Below are positions 26,483-36,246 of a stretch of 64,000 nt of DNA, in pieces (the first letter of the stretch is position 1; each line of letters begins with the position of its first letter). The stretch spans positions 744,001 through 808,000 of the forward strand of contig JAFLBD010000001.1 in assembly GCA_017303935.1 (NCBI GenBank), in the 5' to 3' direction. Below the pieces are notes generated by a model. It was not told the DNA's origin. It did not search any database and was given only the letters and a program-made list of their open reading frames with translations. Source of the DNA: Armatimonadota bacterium (lineage in GTDB: Bacteria; Armatimonadota; Fimbriimonadia; Fimbriimonadales; Fimbriimonadaceae). The translations under genes and the position numbers were made by a program.

Positions 26483-28555
26483 ATGCAGCAATACACACCC
26501 GACAAAATTCGCAACGTTGCCATTGTAGGTCATGGTGGAGCCGGAAAGACGATGCTGGTGGAGCACATGCTTTACACCGCAGGCGCGACAGAACGCGTAG
26601 GTTCCACCGATGCTGGTAACTCACAAGCTGACTTCGATCCGTTGGAGGTCAAGCGGCACGCTTCGATCACTGCGAGCATTTTGCCGATCGAATGGCACGG
26701 CCATAAGATCAATCTGATCGACTGTCCAGGTTATCCCGACTTCATCGGAGACCTTCACGGCGTCGCCAGGGTCGTCGAATCCGTGATCTTTGTCTGTGAG
26801 GCAAAGCGAGACTTGGACGTCGGATTTGAATTAGCCTGGGAAATCGCAGAACAGCACGGCCTCGCCCGGTGCATTTTTGTCAACAAGCTTGAGCGCGACA
26901 ACGCCGACTACGAAGGGCTGATGGAGACGCTTCACGAGCGATATGGTCGAAAGATCGTCGGCGTGCAGATTCCAATCGGTCACCAAACCGCATTCTCTGG
27001 TGTACTCGACCTCCTGAACATGAAGGTTTACAAAGGCAAAGACCGCGGCGTGGAAATCGAAGAAGTACCCGCCGGATATGCTTCCGAGGCAGAGGAGCGG
27101 CGAGAAAAGATGATGGACGCCGCCGCTGAAGGTGACGACGCCCTCGCCGAAAAGTATCTCGAAGGACAAGAGCTTTCTGCTGACGAGATCGAACACGGTT
27201 TGCTAGTCGGCACAGAAACTGGCCGAGTTGTGCCTGTGATGGTCGGATCTGCGATGAGTGGAATCGGAATTGCAACCTTGCTCGACCGAATCGTAGGCGA
27301 GCTTCCGTCGCCAGTCGAAGTGCCAAAGACGATCGAAGATACTACTTGGGAACCGAATCCCGCCGGACCGATGGCAGCATTTGTATTCAAAACCGCGGCT
27401 GACTCCTATGTGGGCAAAATCAACTACGTACGGGTGTTTAGCGGCACGATCAAGCAAGACGCGATGCTCCTGAACACGACCAGTGGTCAGGAAGAAAAAG
27501 CCCATAACTTGTTCTATCCGCACGGAAAGGTGCAAGAAGGCGCGATCAGCGTCGTTGCTGGTGATATCTGCGCGATCGCCAAACTCCAAAACACAAAGAC
27601 CGGCGATACGCTCTCGACCACCAAGGATAAGGTTGTCTTCCCGCACATCGACTTCCCAGAGCCGACTTATCGCGTTGGAATCAAACCGGTTTCCAAAGCG
27701 GACGAAGACAAGTTGGGTCCTGCAATCGAGCGACTTTTGGATGAAGATCCAACCCTGCGATATAGCCGAGAGGCAGAATTGCATCAGGAAATCTTGGCCG
27801 GACTTGGAGATATTCATATTGACGTCAGCATCGAAAAGTTGAAGTCAAAATTTGGAGTCTCGGTGACAACTGAAGATGCCCGAGTGCCTTACCGCGAAAC
27901 GATTAAGTCGAGCGCAAAGGCTCAAGGTCGACATAAGCGACAAACGGGTGGCAAGGGCCAGTTTGGTGACTGCTGGCTGAGGCTTGAGCCTGTTCAACGC
28001 GGCACTGGATTTGAGTTCGGAAGCGAAGTCGTTGGCGGCTCAATTCCAAAGAACTTCATCCCGGCGATCGAAAAGGGTGTCCGCGAGACCCTTGGCAAAG
28101 GGTTCCTTGCTGGTTATCCGGTGGTTGACGTCAAGGCAGTGGTCTACGACGGCTCTTACCACGACGTAGATAGTTCCGAAATGGCCTTCAAGATTGCAGG
28201 CTCGCTTGCATTCAAAGCGGCTGCAACACAGGCTAAGCCGGTGATTCTGGAACCAGTCATGGACTTCGAAATTGAAGTGCCTGACGACTGCGTCGGTGAA
28301 GTCGTCGGTGACCTCAACGGTCGGCGGGGTCATATGCAAGGCATGGACAATCTTCCCGGAGGGCGCACCGTCGTGAAGGCAATGGTGCCGATGGCCACAA
28401 CGATGAGATATGCTCTGGAACTTCGGTCAATCACCAAAGGTCGCGGTCGATTCCGAGCAAGGCTCAGCGATTATTACGAGCTCCCAGCAGTGGAGTCTCA
28501 AGCACTGATCACCGCATACGAGAAAACTCGCACAGATCACGAAGAAGAACATTAG
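26483..28555 (+). CDS. Elongation factor G-like GTPase (EF-G paralogue)
   Basis: 690 residues with the five-domain EF-G layout. G1 is GHGGAGKT (16-23), G3 DCPGYPDF (80-87) and G4 reads NKLE (134-137) where EF-G has NKMD. Later: LHQEILAGLGDIHIDVSIEKL in domain III, KGQFGDCWLRLEP and GSIPKNFIPAIEKGV in domain IV and the C-terminal domain V. The HGGAGKT loop and absence of canonical EF-G switch sequences place it in the EF-G-like / EF-G2 group, not the main FusA, which should sit with rpsL-rpsG elsewhere. AGGAG precedes the ATG. Confidence 0.9.
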   Translation: MQQYTPDKIRNVAIVGHGGAGKTMLVEHMLYTAGATERVGSTDAGNSQADFDPLEVKRHASITASILPIEWHGHKINLIDCPGYPDFIGDLHGVARVVESVIFVCEAKRDLDVGFELAWEIAEQHGLARCIFVNKLERDNADYEGLMETLHERYGRKIVGVQIPIGHQTAFSGVLDLLNMKVYKGKDRGVEIEEVPAGYASEAEERREKMMDAAAEGDDALAEKYLEGQELSADEIEHGLLVGTETGRVVPVMVGSAMSGIGIATLLDRIVGELPSPVEVPKTIEDTTWEPNPAGPMAAFVFKTAADSYVGKINYVRVFSGTIKQDAMLLNTTSGQEEKAHNLFYPHGKVQEGAISVVAGDICAIAKLQNTKTGDTLSTTKDKVVFPHIDFPEPTYRVGIKPVSKADEDKLGPAIERLLDEDPTLRYSREAELHQEILAGLGDIHIDVSIEKLKSKFGVSVTTEDARVPYRETIKSSAKAQGRHKRQTGGKGQFGDCWLRLEPVQRGTGFEFGSEVVGGSIPKNFIPAIEKGVRETLGKGFLAGYPVVDVKAVVYDGSYHDVDSSEMAFKIAGSLAFKAAATQAKPVILEPVMDFEIEVPDDCVGEVVGDLNGRRGHMQGMDNLPGGRTVVKAMVPMATTMRYALELRSITKGRGRFRARLSDYYELPAVESQALITAYEKTRTDHEEEH

Positions 28556-28578
28556 TTCTCAGTTGAGGGAACATTCGA

Positions 28579-28623
28579 CAAGGCTCTTTGCAGTAAATTG
28601 AAACTGTGAGGAGCCTTGTTTTT
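28579..28623 (+). terminator. Terminator-shaped hairpin across the start of the S9 peptidase gene
   Basis: CAAGGCTC (28579-28586) pairs perfectly with GAGCCTTG (28611-28618), followed directly by five T. Inside, CAGT (28591-28594) pairs with ACTG (28603-28606), leaving a 4x4 internal loop and an 8-nt terminal loop. The right arm lies inside the S9 peptidase coding sequence and the GTG start is at the inner stem. It may end the EF-G-like transcript, attenuate the peptidase gene, or both. Confidence 0.5.
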
Positions 28624-30798
28624 ATTGCCGCATTGTCGGCTTCATTTGCGTTCGCAAAACCTCTCCCAGATCAAGACGGTATCTCGTTTGAACGACTCAA
28701 CAGCTACCCGGTTCTGCATGGTCGCAGTCCCGCCGGAGCTACGATGTCGCCAGATGGTAGCCGCATTGTCTTCGCCTGGAACAAAACTGGAGAGCGGATG
28801 CGCGACTTGTACTTGATGGATTACCCGTCCGGCAAGATCAATTTGATCGCTGCCGCTTCCAAGATCGATCGCCTTTTGAACCAAGACGATGCCCGAACGG
28901 ACGAGCAAAAGAAGGATCAAGAGAAGTACGACGGGGGATTCGGCGGTGGTGCCGTATGGAGTCCGGACAGCAAAGAATTCTTGCTCGGATACCGCGGAAG
29001 GACATGGATTTTTAACCGAGAAGGAAAGCAGATTAAGCCTCTGTTTGACGGCTCCTTTGATGCCAGCAATATTCAATATTCGCCGGATGGTAAGTATCTT
29101 TGCTTCCTGTCGAATTCGAACGTCTGGCGCATGGATCGTCGGTCCGGAGCTCTGAAACAACTCACCTTTGTCACTCGCGGCGAGACTGCTGTGGGCAATT
29201 TCGCGATAAGTCCAGACAGCAAGACGGTGGCAATCAACTGGAGCGCGTTCGGCGCCTACGGCAGCCACATCATGATGGACTTCACGCGCGAGCGGAGCGT
29301 CGTTCGGCCGATCTCACGAATGTGGAACGGCAATGTCGAGTCCATGAACGAGCGATACGGTTTTGTGTCGATTGATGGCGGGTTGATCAAGTTCATTGAT
29401 TCGATTCCAAGACAAATCTGGGGACTTGGATCGCGCGGTGCCGGCTGGAGTTGGGCACCAGACAGCTCAGGTTTCTTGGTCGGCTGGAAGTCTGAAGACC
29501 ACAAGGAATGGACTTTGAGCTATATCAGCCGTTCATCCGGTAAGGAATTCCCGATCCTGCACGAGGTTGCGCCAAAGAACTACATCAACAACTGGCGTCC
29601 GTTTGAATGGACGCGGGATTCAAGTTCTGTGCTTGTCGGGACAGACATCTGGGAAGGCAAGTTCACCAATCGATACATTTTGAAAATCGATAAGAGCGGG
29701 AAAAATCCGACTCCGTACTTCAAGAAGGATTACGACGTGGCCAGCTTGCAGCGACCGAAGGATAGCGATTCCATCATCATGGCTACCCAGAGCCGCGATG
29801 GATTGATGGGTGAAATCACGGTCCTCGACAACAAGGGTGTCGCGAAGCAGTACATGCCAATCGAGTTCGGCTGGAATACGCCAACCGAATTTGAGGAATC
29901 CGGCGATGTGCTCGCTAGTTATGATGGACGATCGATCGTTACTCTGGCAAACGAGTACAAAACCAACCCAGAGCTTTACGGCATCTTGCCGGAAGTTAAG
30001 CGGATGACGGTGAGCCAATTGCCCGAATTCTCCAAGATCACTTGGGTGAAACCAAGGATCGTGCACATTCCTGGGCCAGAAGGATCAACGATCCATGCAT
30101 CGATGTATTTGCCGCCGGACTACCAGCCAGGAAAGCGTTATCCTGTGATCCTCCACAACATGTACGCTAACAGCGGCAAGCTGTCCTGGGGCGGATATCA
30201 AGCCAACTACATGGCAAAGCTCGGCATCATTGTGATGTGCGTAGACTTCCGAGCCAGCTGGGGTTACGGCGGTGAGTTCAACAGCGGCTACTACCAGCGA
30301 ATGGGCTTGATCGATAGCGAGGAAGCGGTCGCCGTCAAGCGATACCTCGTGAAGGAAGGATTCGCCGATGAAAAGCGTGTAGGCGTTTGGGGTTGGAGCT
30401 ACGGCGGATTCTTAACCTGTATGATCCTAATGACGCAGCCAGGCGAATTCAAGACTGGGGTCGCGGTGGCTAGCCCAACGGAGTGGAAGAACTACAATCA
30501 CTGGTACACAAGGCAACGGCTTGGACTAGCCAGTAAGGATAAGGCTGTCTTCGACAAGACTTCGCCATACACCTACGCCGATAAACTCCAAGATGATTTG
30601 TTGCTCGTGCACGGAATGCTCGACGACAACGTGCTGTTCCAAGACAGCGTGCGACTGAGTATGAAGTTGATCGACCTTGGGAAGAACTTTGAGATGTTCT
30701 ATTATCCGCGGGACGATCACAGTATCGGACTGGATGAGACGCGAAAGCACGTCCAGCGCCTCATTGTTCAGCACATTTACGATCAGTTAGGAGATTAG
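28606..30798 (+). CDS. S9-family prolyl oligopeptidase-type serine peptidase, exported
   Basis: A 730-residue secreted peptidase. GTG start and signal peptide (SLVFIAALSASFAFA). Residues about 35-480 form a beta-propeller with WD/PD40-like repeats (SPDGSRIVFAW, SPDSKEFLLGY, SPDGKYLCFLS, SPDSKTVAINW). The C-terminal alpha/beta-hydrolase has the catalytic triad: Ser598 in GWSYGGF, Asp673 in HGMLDDNV and His705 in DDHSIG. This is the DPP-IV/acylaminoacyl-peptidase arrangement; the cleavage specificity is unknown. Stop TAG interlocks with ispH's TAA over 4 nt. Confidence 0.92.
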   Translation: MRSLVFIAALSASFAFAKPLPDQDGISFERLNSYPVLHGRSPAGATMSPDGSRIVFAWNKTGERMRDLYLMDYPSGKINLIAAASKIDRLLNQDDARTDEQKKDQEKYDGGFGGGAVWSPDSKEFLLGYRGRTWIFNREGKQIKPLFDGSFDASNIQYSPDGKYLCFLSNSNVWRMDRRSGALKQLTFVTRGETAVGNFAISPDSKTVAINWSAFGAYGSHIMMDFTRERSVVRPISRMWNGNVESMNERYGFVSIDGGLIKFIDSIPRQIWGLGSRGAGWSWAPDSSGFLVGWKSEDHKEWTLSYISRSSGKEFPILHEVAPKNYINNWRPFEWTRDSSSVLVGTDIWEGKFTNRYILKIDKSGKNPTPYFKKDYDVASLQRPKDSDSIIMATQSRDGLMGEITVLDNKGVAKQYMPIEFGWNTPTEFEESGDVLASYDGRSIVTLANEYKTNPELYGILPEVKRMTVSQLPEFSKITWVKPRIVHIPGPEGSTIHASMYLPPDYQPGKRYPVILHNMYANSGKLSWGGYQANYMAKLGIIVMCVDFRASWGYGGEFNSGYYQRMGLIDSEEAVAVKRYLVKEGFADEKRVGVWGWSYGGFLTCMILMTQPGEFKTGVAVASPTEWKNYNHWYTRQRLGLASKDKAVFDKTSPYTYADKLQDDLLLVHGMLDDNVLFQDSVRLSMKLIDLGKNFEMFYYPRDDHSIGLDETRKHVQRLIVQHIYDQLGD

Positions 30799-31739
30799 TT
30801 CTTAACTGCGAGCTCGATAAGGTTGCGCGGGGGCATGAATTTCACGTCCTCGCGCACTGTTTCGAGAATGGAAATCGGCACCTTTGAATCTGGCCCCATC
30901 AATGCGCCGATGATGTCTTCAACCAAACTTTCCGGCGTCGACGCACCGCTAGTGATTCCGACCTTTTTGTACTTCGACTTCCACGCGGGATCCACTTCAG
31001 AAGGCGACATTAGGAGATAGGCATCTGCGCCGTTGGCTTCAGCGACTTCTCGCAGTCGATTTGAATTGCTGCTCATTTTGCTGCCAACCACTAGGACCAA
31101 ATCGCACTGGTAAGCGAGTTCTTTGACCGCCACCTGACGGTTTGTCGTGGCGTAGCAAATGTCTTCTTTGCTAGGAGTTTCGAGGTGGGGATACTTCGCC
31201 TTCAGAGCCGACATGGTGAGGGTAACTTCGTCAACACTCAGTGTCGTTTGAGTTAATACTGCAAGCTTGTCGTAGTGCGGGATTTCGAGCTTTTCGACGT
31301 CCTCTGGAGTTTCAACTAGCACCATTCGGCCAGGAGCTTCTCCCATCGTGCCTTCGGCTTCGACGTGCCCTTCGTGCCCGATGTAGATAAAGAAAAAGTC
31401 CTTTGCGGCGTATCGCTTGGCCTCGTTGTGGACCTTTGTAACGAGAGGACAAGTGGCGTCGATGACTTGCAATCCGCGAGCGTTGGCATCGGCGCGAACT
31501 TGGGGCGAAACACCATGCGCGGAATAAACCACCGGCATGCCCTCGGGAATCTCGTTGACATCTTCAACAAAGATCACGCCCCTCTGTTCGAAGCTCTTCA
31601 CGACGAATTCGTTATGGACAATCGCATGTCGAACGTAAAGTGGCGCGCCATGAATCTGTAATGCAAGCTCGACGACCTCAATAGCGTAGGCGACACCGGC
31701 GCAAAAACCTCTGGGCGCAGCAAGAACGATTTGGTCCAC
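30795..31739 (-). CDS. ispH: 4-hydroxy-3-methylbut-2-enyl diphosphate reductase
   Basis: Last enzyme of the MEP isoprenoid pathway, making IPP and DMAPP with a [4Fe-4S] cluster. All three cluster cysteines are present: Cys13 in PRGFCAGV, Cys97 in DATCPLV and Cys195 in ICYATTNRQ. The conserved HGVSP, GHEGHVEAEGTMGE and SNSNRLREVAE segments also match, and the 314 residues are a normal length. It is followed 4 nt upstream by folB on the same strand, so folB-ispH is a small operon. Confidence 0.96.
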   Translation of the reverse strand: MDQIVLAAPRGFCAGVAYAIEVVELALQIHGAPLYVRHAIVHNEFVVKSFEQRGVIFVEDVNEIPEGMPVVYSAHGVSPQVRADANARGLQVIDATCPLVTKVHNEAKRYAAKDFFFIYIGHEGHVEAEGTMGEAPGRMVLVETPEDVEKLEIPHYDKLAVLTQTTLSVDEVTLTMSALKAKYPHLETPSKEDICYATTNRQVAVKELAYQCDLVLVVGSKMSSNSNRLREVAEANGADAYLLMSPSEVDPAWKSKYKKVGITSGASTPESLVEDIIGALMGPDSKVPISILETVREDVKFMPPRNLIELAVKN

Positions 31740-31743
31740 GTGC

Positions 31744-32142
31744 TTATTCTACGCTCCCGGAAGCATCCTGTTCGCCTTGGGAGAATGTCATCGAGATTCC
31801 TGCTTCAGCAGCGATGTGAGGAATCGGTGGGCACTTCTTGGCGATGGTCACGGTGAGAATTTTGACGAGAGGGAAGTCCTGGATCAGTGCCGTCCCGACG
31901 CGATGGCAAACATGCTCCATCAGTCGATGCTTGCTTTCCGTTGCTGTTCGCACAGCCAAATCAGCCACCGCGCCATAGTCCACGGTGTCCGTCAGTTGAT
32001 CGGTGACGGAAGAATTGCCACCCACTCGCAATTCCAACTGCATGACGTATCGATGGCCGATTGCTTGCTCTTCGTCCGAGAATCCGTGATAAGCGTAAAA
32101 CTCAAGATCCTTGATGAAGAGCCGGTGGGTGAGCGCAGACAT
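31744..32142 (-). CDS. folB: Dihydroneopterin aldolase
   Basis: Folate-pathway enzyme cleaving 7,8-dihydroneopterin. The 132-residue protein has RLFIKDLEFYAYHGFSDEEQAIGHRYVMQLEL (the YHG...E signature with the active-site glutamate), VDYGAVADLAVRTATESKHRLMEHV with the conserved Tyr and the LMEHV helix, and the terminal VKILTVTIAKKCPPIP with the catalytic lysine. Stop is 4 nt before ispH. A pterin link with phhA, 28 kb away, is only suggestive. Confidence 0.93.
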   Translation of the reverse strand: MSALTHRLFIKDLEFYAYHGFSDEEQAIGHRYVMQLELRVGGNSSVTDQLTDTVDYGAVADLAVRTATESKHRLMEHVCHRVGTALIQDFPLVKILTVTIAKKCPPIPHIAAEAGISMTFSQGEQDASGSVE

Positions 32143-32154
32143 TCCAGCTAAGGA

Positions 32155-32625
32155 TTATTGCGCAAATGCGCCGACGCCCTTTTTGTCGCCTTTCTTCTTA
32201 GAGACTTCGCCATAAAACGTCTCGTCCATCACGGTCTGCTTGTAATCTGTGGTCACGTATTTTGCGTTGACTTCGACCTTGTCATTGTCATAAATGCGAA
32301 CTCGGACGTAATTGAAAACGAATCCGTAGCGGGCACTGGAAATGAGGTGAGTTTCGCTGCTGACAACGTAGGCGTTTTCGTTTCGAACCACGCCCTTTTC
32401 AAAGAACTCCCAAGGTTCGAGGGTCATCCCGCCAATCGCTTTTGGAGATTCCACCACTTCGTTGTCGACCTTAAGTTGCATTTGGCCGTAGTCCAGAACT
32501 AGGTTGACCTTGCCGCCGGCCTTGAGGTGGTTCATGATCGCACCAAACGAAGTCAATTGCTTTGGACCGGCAAGAGCGAACGATGCCAAAAGCGCGATGC
32601 CGAGGATAGCGATGAACTTTTTCAT
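32155..32625 (-). CDS. Exported protein, unknown function
   Basis: 156 residues beginning MKKFIAILGIALLASFALAG, a textbook signal peptide with cleavage after ALA. The mature domain, about 135 residues, is beta-rich (KVNLVLDYGQMQLKVDN, RYGFVFNYVRVRIYDNDKVEV) and ends in a Lys/Gly tail. The frame is open for 23 more codons upstream but those lack a start context; AGGA precedes the ATG used. I recognise no family. It precedes folB by 12 nt on the same strand. Confidence 0.65.
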   Translation of the reverse strand: MKKFIAILGIALLASFALAGPKQLTSFGAIMNHLKAGGKVNLVLDYGQMQLKVDNEVVESPKAIGGMTLEPWEFFEKGVVRNENAYVVSSETHLISSARYGFVFNYVRVRIYDNDKVEVNAKYVTTDYKQTVMDETFYGEVSKKKGDKKGVGAFAQ

Positions 32626-32736
32626 GATCCTGATAGTTTGAATGATTTCCCAGCAATTGCTACAGGTTTGAGCGGAGTTTTCCACAATTGACAAAATCGG
32701 GATAGGTTTCCCGTCTGAACGTTCGAGTCTGATTGC

Positions 32737-35700
32737 ATGAGGCTAAAAAAGGTCCGAATTTTTGGGTTCAAAACCTTTGCCGACCGGACCGAGCTCGACA
32801 TCAACGGTGATCTTTGTTCGATTGTTGGGCCGAACGGTTGTGGCAAATCCAACATCGTGGATGCGATGATGTGGGGTCTTGGCGAACCTAACGCTCGGTC
32901 ACTTCGCGCGGCCACAAGTCAGGATGTCATCTTCAATGGATCGGCGAAGCGCAAGCCCCTTGGGTACGCCGAAGTCACCCTGATCTTTGATAATGAAGAC
33001 GGCTCACTCCCTTTGGACACCGCAGAAGTCGCGATCTCGCGCAGGTTGACGCGCTCCGGCGATTCTCAGTTTCAGATCAATCGAAAGAACTGCCGACTTA
33101 AAGATATTTATGATCTCCTCGCTGACTCCGGTTTAGGCCGTGCAGGGTACTCGATTGTGGGTCAGCGGGAGATCGACCAAGCACTGAGTGCCTCGCCCGA
33201 AGACCGTCGAGCATGGATTGATGAAGCGGCTGGAGTTCAACGGTTCCGAGCTAAGCGGCAAGAATCCGTCCGCCGACTGGATACGGCGAAAGACCATCTA
33301 CAACGGATTGACCAAATTTTGGCGGATATCCAGTACCAGCGCGAACCCCTCGCCGAAGAAGCTGAACTCGCCAAGAAGTACCTTCAACTCAAAAGCGCTT
33401 TGACTGAAATCGAATCCGGTTTTCTAATGCACGAAGTCGCGGAGGCAGTGGCTCAAGCTGATGCGTTGATCAAGCAAATCGCAGAAGGTGCGGCGGGTGC
33501 CGAGCGCGAGACAGTCCGAGCCGAAGAACTCAGGGTTCAGCTTGCAGTGCTTGGTGATGAAATCGCAGAAGCGGAACGAAAACTTGATGCGTTTCGCGAG
33601 TTGCGACAAAGTCAGTTGACCGAGATCGAACGCGCCCAAGCCGACGTAAAACTGCGCGAAGCTCGCAAAACGAGTCTGTACGAGCTCGAAGAGAGCCTGC
33701 ATCAGGAGCATCAACACTCCGAAGAGACAGGCGCAAAAGCCAGTCAAGAACTTCAAGACTCACGCGCCGAAGAATCCGCCGCCAAGGAGGTTTTGGACTC
33801 ACTCCAATCCGCGACTGGCACGGAAGAATCGCGAATGGCAGAATTGCGAACGGATCTGAAGTCGCTTGACGCCCAGATCGCCGCAGCAAGAGAGATCGCG
33901 TCCAAAAACGCCCGAATGGTTGCAGAATCAGCCCAGGCCGAATCGCGGTTGGCAACAATTCGCTCCGAGCTCGAGGGGATCGAACACGATATACAACCTG
34001 TCGAGAAAGAAATTGGCAGTGCAAAGTCGGATGCCGATCAAAAGCGCGCCAAGTTGGATGAAGTCCTGGCTTCACGACAGGCTATTCAAGACCAAATCAA
34101 CGCCGCACAAGCAGAATCAGTGGAGATCGGTCGGGCCGCTCGAGAGCTGGCGACACAGCTAGCGACGCTCGAGGCGAAGAAGCGCGGACTTGAGGCCACT
34201 TTGGAATCTCATGACGGCTTGAGTCAAGGTTCGTTAGCTGTTCTCGAACTCGTTCGAGCCGGCGAGCTAAAGCCCGTTTACAAGCCGGTCGGCGAAGCGG
34301 TCGTGGTCGAGCCGCAGCTGGCGACGGCGATAGAAATCGCACTTGGGGCCGCAGTACATGATCTGATCGTCCCGCACGAGGAGGACGCCAAATCGGCAAT
34401 CCAGAAGCTGAAAGATCGACGCGCTGGTCGCGCAACTTTTCAGCCTCTAAACCGGATTCGACCCTACTACGAGCAGGCAGAATTGCGCAAGTTAGCTTCC
34501 CAAAAAGGGAGCGTCGGGATAGCCAGCGAGTTGGTTTCTGTTGACGCCGAGTACTTGCCGGTGATCCAGAGCCTACTCGGGAGAATTCTTGTTGTCGAAT
34601 CGATCGACGATGGCCTCCGGCTTGGGAAGGGCAGCGGCTACTCGCGGATCGTGACGCTCGATGGGGAAGTGATTCATAGCGCGGGTGCAGTCACTGGTGG
34701 AAAGTCGTCGCGACACACTTCCGGGATCGTTCACCGCCGGGCCGAACACGGGCAACTGGAATCGCAGATCGAAGCGCTTGAGAGCCGCATCAGGGCTGCA
34801 AATTCTGGTCTGGCCGCGCATGACGAAAAGCTCAAGGCTGCGCAGGCAAGCCTGGCGGAATCCGAAGAGTCGGTGCAACATGCCAAGCAAGAATTCGATG
34901 AATCTCAGACCTGGATTCGGCGGCTGGAGCAAGAGCTTGCGGCGACCATGCGCGAGCGAGACCGGTTGGCAAAGGAATGTGACCATCTGGCTCAGCAGCT
35001 GAATGTTGAACTGCAGCCAGAAGCGGACGAGAATCAACTTGCGCTTTCTCGAAATCAAGTGATCGAATCCATCGCCAAACTCTCGGCTGATTCTGATGCT
35101 GCGAAAGAAAAGCTGATGGATGCGCGAAGACGGTTCGAGCATGCGGTAGACCGTCGACGAAGGGCCGAAGAGGCGTTGATGAGCGTCGAAGAGCGCGCCA
35201 AATCGCGCGCGAATCGAATTCAGAACATTGAAGGTGAGCGGAGCAAAATCGATGGCGAAATTGCGGCCGCGAAGATCGCTGAGGAAGAGGCGAGGAATAA
35301 GCTCGCAGAGTTCACCGAGGCATTGAACGCGCAAAACGACTTGAAGAAGTCGCTGCTCGAAAACAGCTTTGAAATCAACGACGAGATCAAGAAGGCAGAG
35401 CAGAATTCCCATAACTTTGCGTCAGTGATTCATCGGTTTGAGATTGACCGAGCTAGAGCGGATTCAAAGCGAGCCAACGCCGCTCAGAGGCTCGCAGAGG
35501 TCTATGGAATTTCCGAAGAGGAAGCGCTTCAGCAAGCACCGAATGTCGAAATTCCGCCAGATGCGATGATGGTGGCAGGACGCCTCCGCCGCGACTTGCG
35601 CGCCTTAGGCGATGTGAATGTGGGCGCAATTGAGACATACAACCGCTTAACTGAGCGATTCGAAGAACTCAGCGTCCAACGAGCCGACGTGCACGAGAGT

Positions 35701-36246
35701 GTCGAAGAGGTTCTGGCAGTTGTCAAGGAACTCGATCGAATGACCCGGGACAAATTCCTGACCACGTTTGAGCAGGTCAATCAGGAGTTCAAGAATCAGT
35801 TCTCGCTCTTGTTTGGAGGTGGGGAAGCATCGCTTCGACTCACAGAAAGCGACTCGGTGTTGACTGCAGGTGTTGAGGTGGATGTTCGGATTCCAGGCAA
35901 GAAAACTCAGCGATTAGAACTACTCAGTGGCGGCGAAAGGTCCTTGAGCGCGGTGGCCTTCCTGTTCTCGCTGTTGCGAGTCAAGCCGAGCCCGCTGGTA
36001 GTGCTGGATGAAGTTGACGCGCCTCTCGACGGGCGAAATGTCGAACGGTTTGTGGACGCGCTCCGTACGTTCAAAGGCACGACTCAATTCTTGATCATCA
36101 CGCACAATCCCGTGACCATTGAGGCTGCCGATATCTGGTTTGGTGTCACGATGCAAGAACCGGGCTGCTCCACGATTGTGCCGTGCAAGTTTGATGACAC
36201 TCGCGCAGTGGTGCCGGATCAATTCCTCAGTCCTCAATCAGTTTGA
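32737..36246 (+). CDS. smc: Chromosome segregation ATPase SMC
   Basis: 1169-residue structural maintenance of chromosomes protein that, with ScpA/ScpB, organises the nucleoid. Walker A is GPNGCGKSN at 31-39. Long coiled coils (about 170-490 and 670-1000) flank the hinge (about 500-660, with LGAAVHDLIVPHEEDAK). The C-terminal head has the ABC signature LLSGGERSLSAVA and Walker B PLVVLDEVDAPLD. Complete and normal in length. Its last 20 nt overlap the convergent TPR lipoprotein gene. Confidence 0.97.
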   Translation: MRLKKVRIFGFKTFADRTELDINGDLCSIVGPNGCGKSNIVDAMMWGLGEPNARSLRAATSQDVIFNGSAKRKPLGYAEVTLIFDNEDGSLPLDTAEVAISRRLTRSGDSQFQINRKNCRLKDIYDLLADSGLGRAGYSIVGQREIDQALSASPEDRRAWIDEAAGVQRFRAKRQESVRRLDTAKDHLQRIDQILADIQYQREPLAEEAELAKKYLQLKSALTEIESGFLMHEVAEAVAQADALIKQIAEGAAGAERETVRAEELRVQLAVLGDEIAEAERKLDAFRELRQSQLTEIERAQADVKLREARKTSLYELEESLHQEHQHSEETGAKASQELQDSRAEESAAKEVLDSLQSATGTEESRMAELRTDLKSLDAQIAAAREIASKNARMVAESAQAESRLATIRSELEGIEHDIQPVEKEIGSAKSDADQKRAKLDEVLASRQAIQDQINAAQAESVEIGRAARELATQLATLEAKKRGLEATLESHDGLSQGSLAVLELVRAGELKPVYKPVGEAVVVEPQLATAIEIALGAAVHDLIVPHEEDAKSAIQKLKDRRAGRATFQPLNRIRPYYEQAELRKLASQKGSVGIASELVSVDAEYLPVIQSLLGRILVVESIDDGLRLGKGSGYSRIVTLDGEVIHSAGAVTGGKSSRHTSGIVHRRAEHGQLESQIEALESRIRAANSGLAAHDEKLKAAQASLAESEESVQHAKQEFDESQTWIRRLEQELAATMRERDRLAKECDHLAQQLNVELQPEADENQLALSRNQVIESIAKLSADSDAAKEKLMDARRRFEHAVDRRRRAEEALMSVEERAKSRANRIQNIEGERSKIDGEIAAAKIAEEEARNKLAEFTEALNAQNDLKKSLLENSFEINDEIKKAEQNSHNFASVIHRFEIDRARADSKRANAAQRLAEVYGISEEEALQQAPNVEIPPDAMMVAGRLRRDLRALGDVNVGAIETYNRLTERFEELSVQRADVHESVEEVLAVVKELDRMTRDKFLTTFEQVNQEFKNQFSLLFGGGEASLRLTESDSVLTAGVEVDVRIPGKKTQRLELLSGGERSLSAVAFLFSLLRVKPSPLVVLDEVDAPLDGRNVERFVDALRTFKGTTQFLIITHNPVTIEAADIWFGVTMQEPGCSTIVPCKFDDTRAVVPDQFLSPQSV

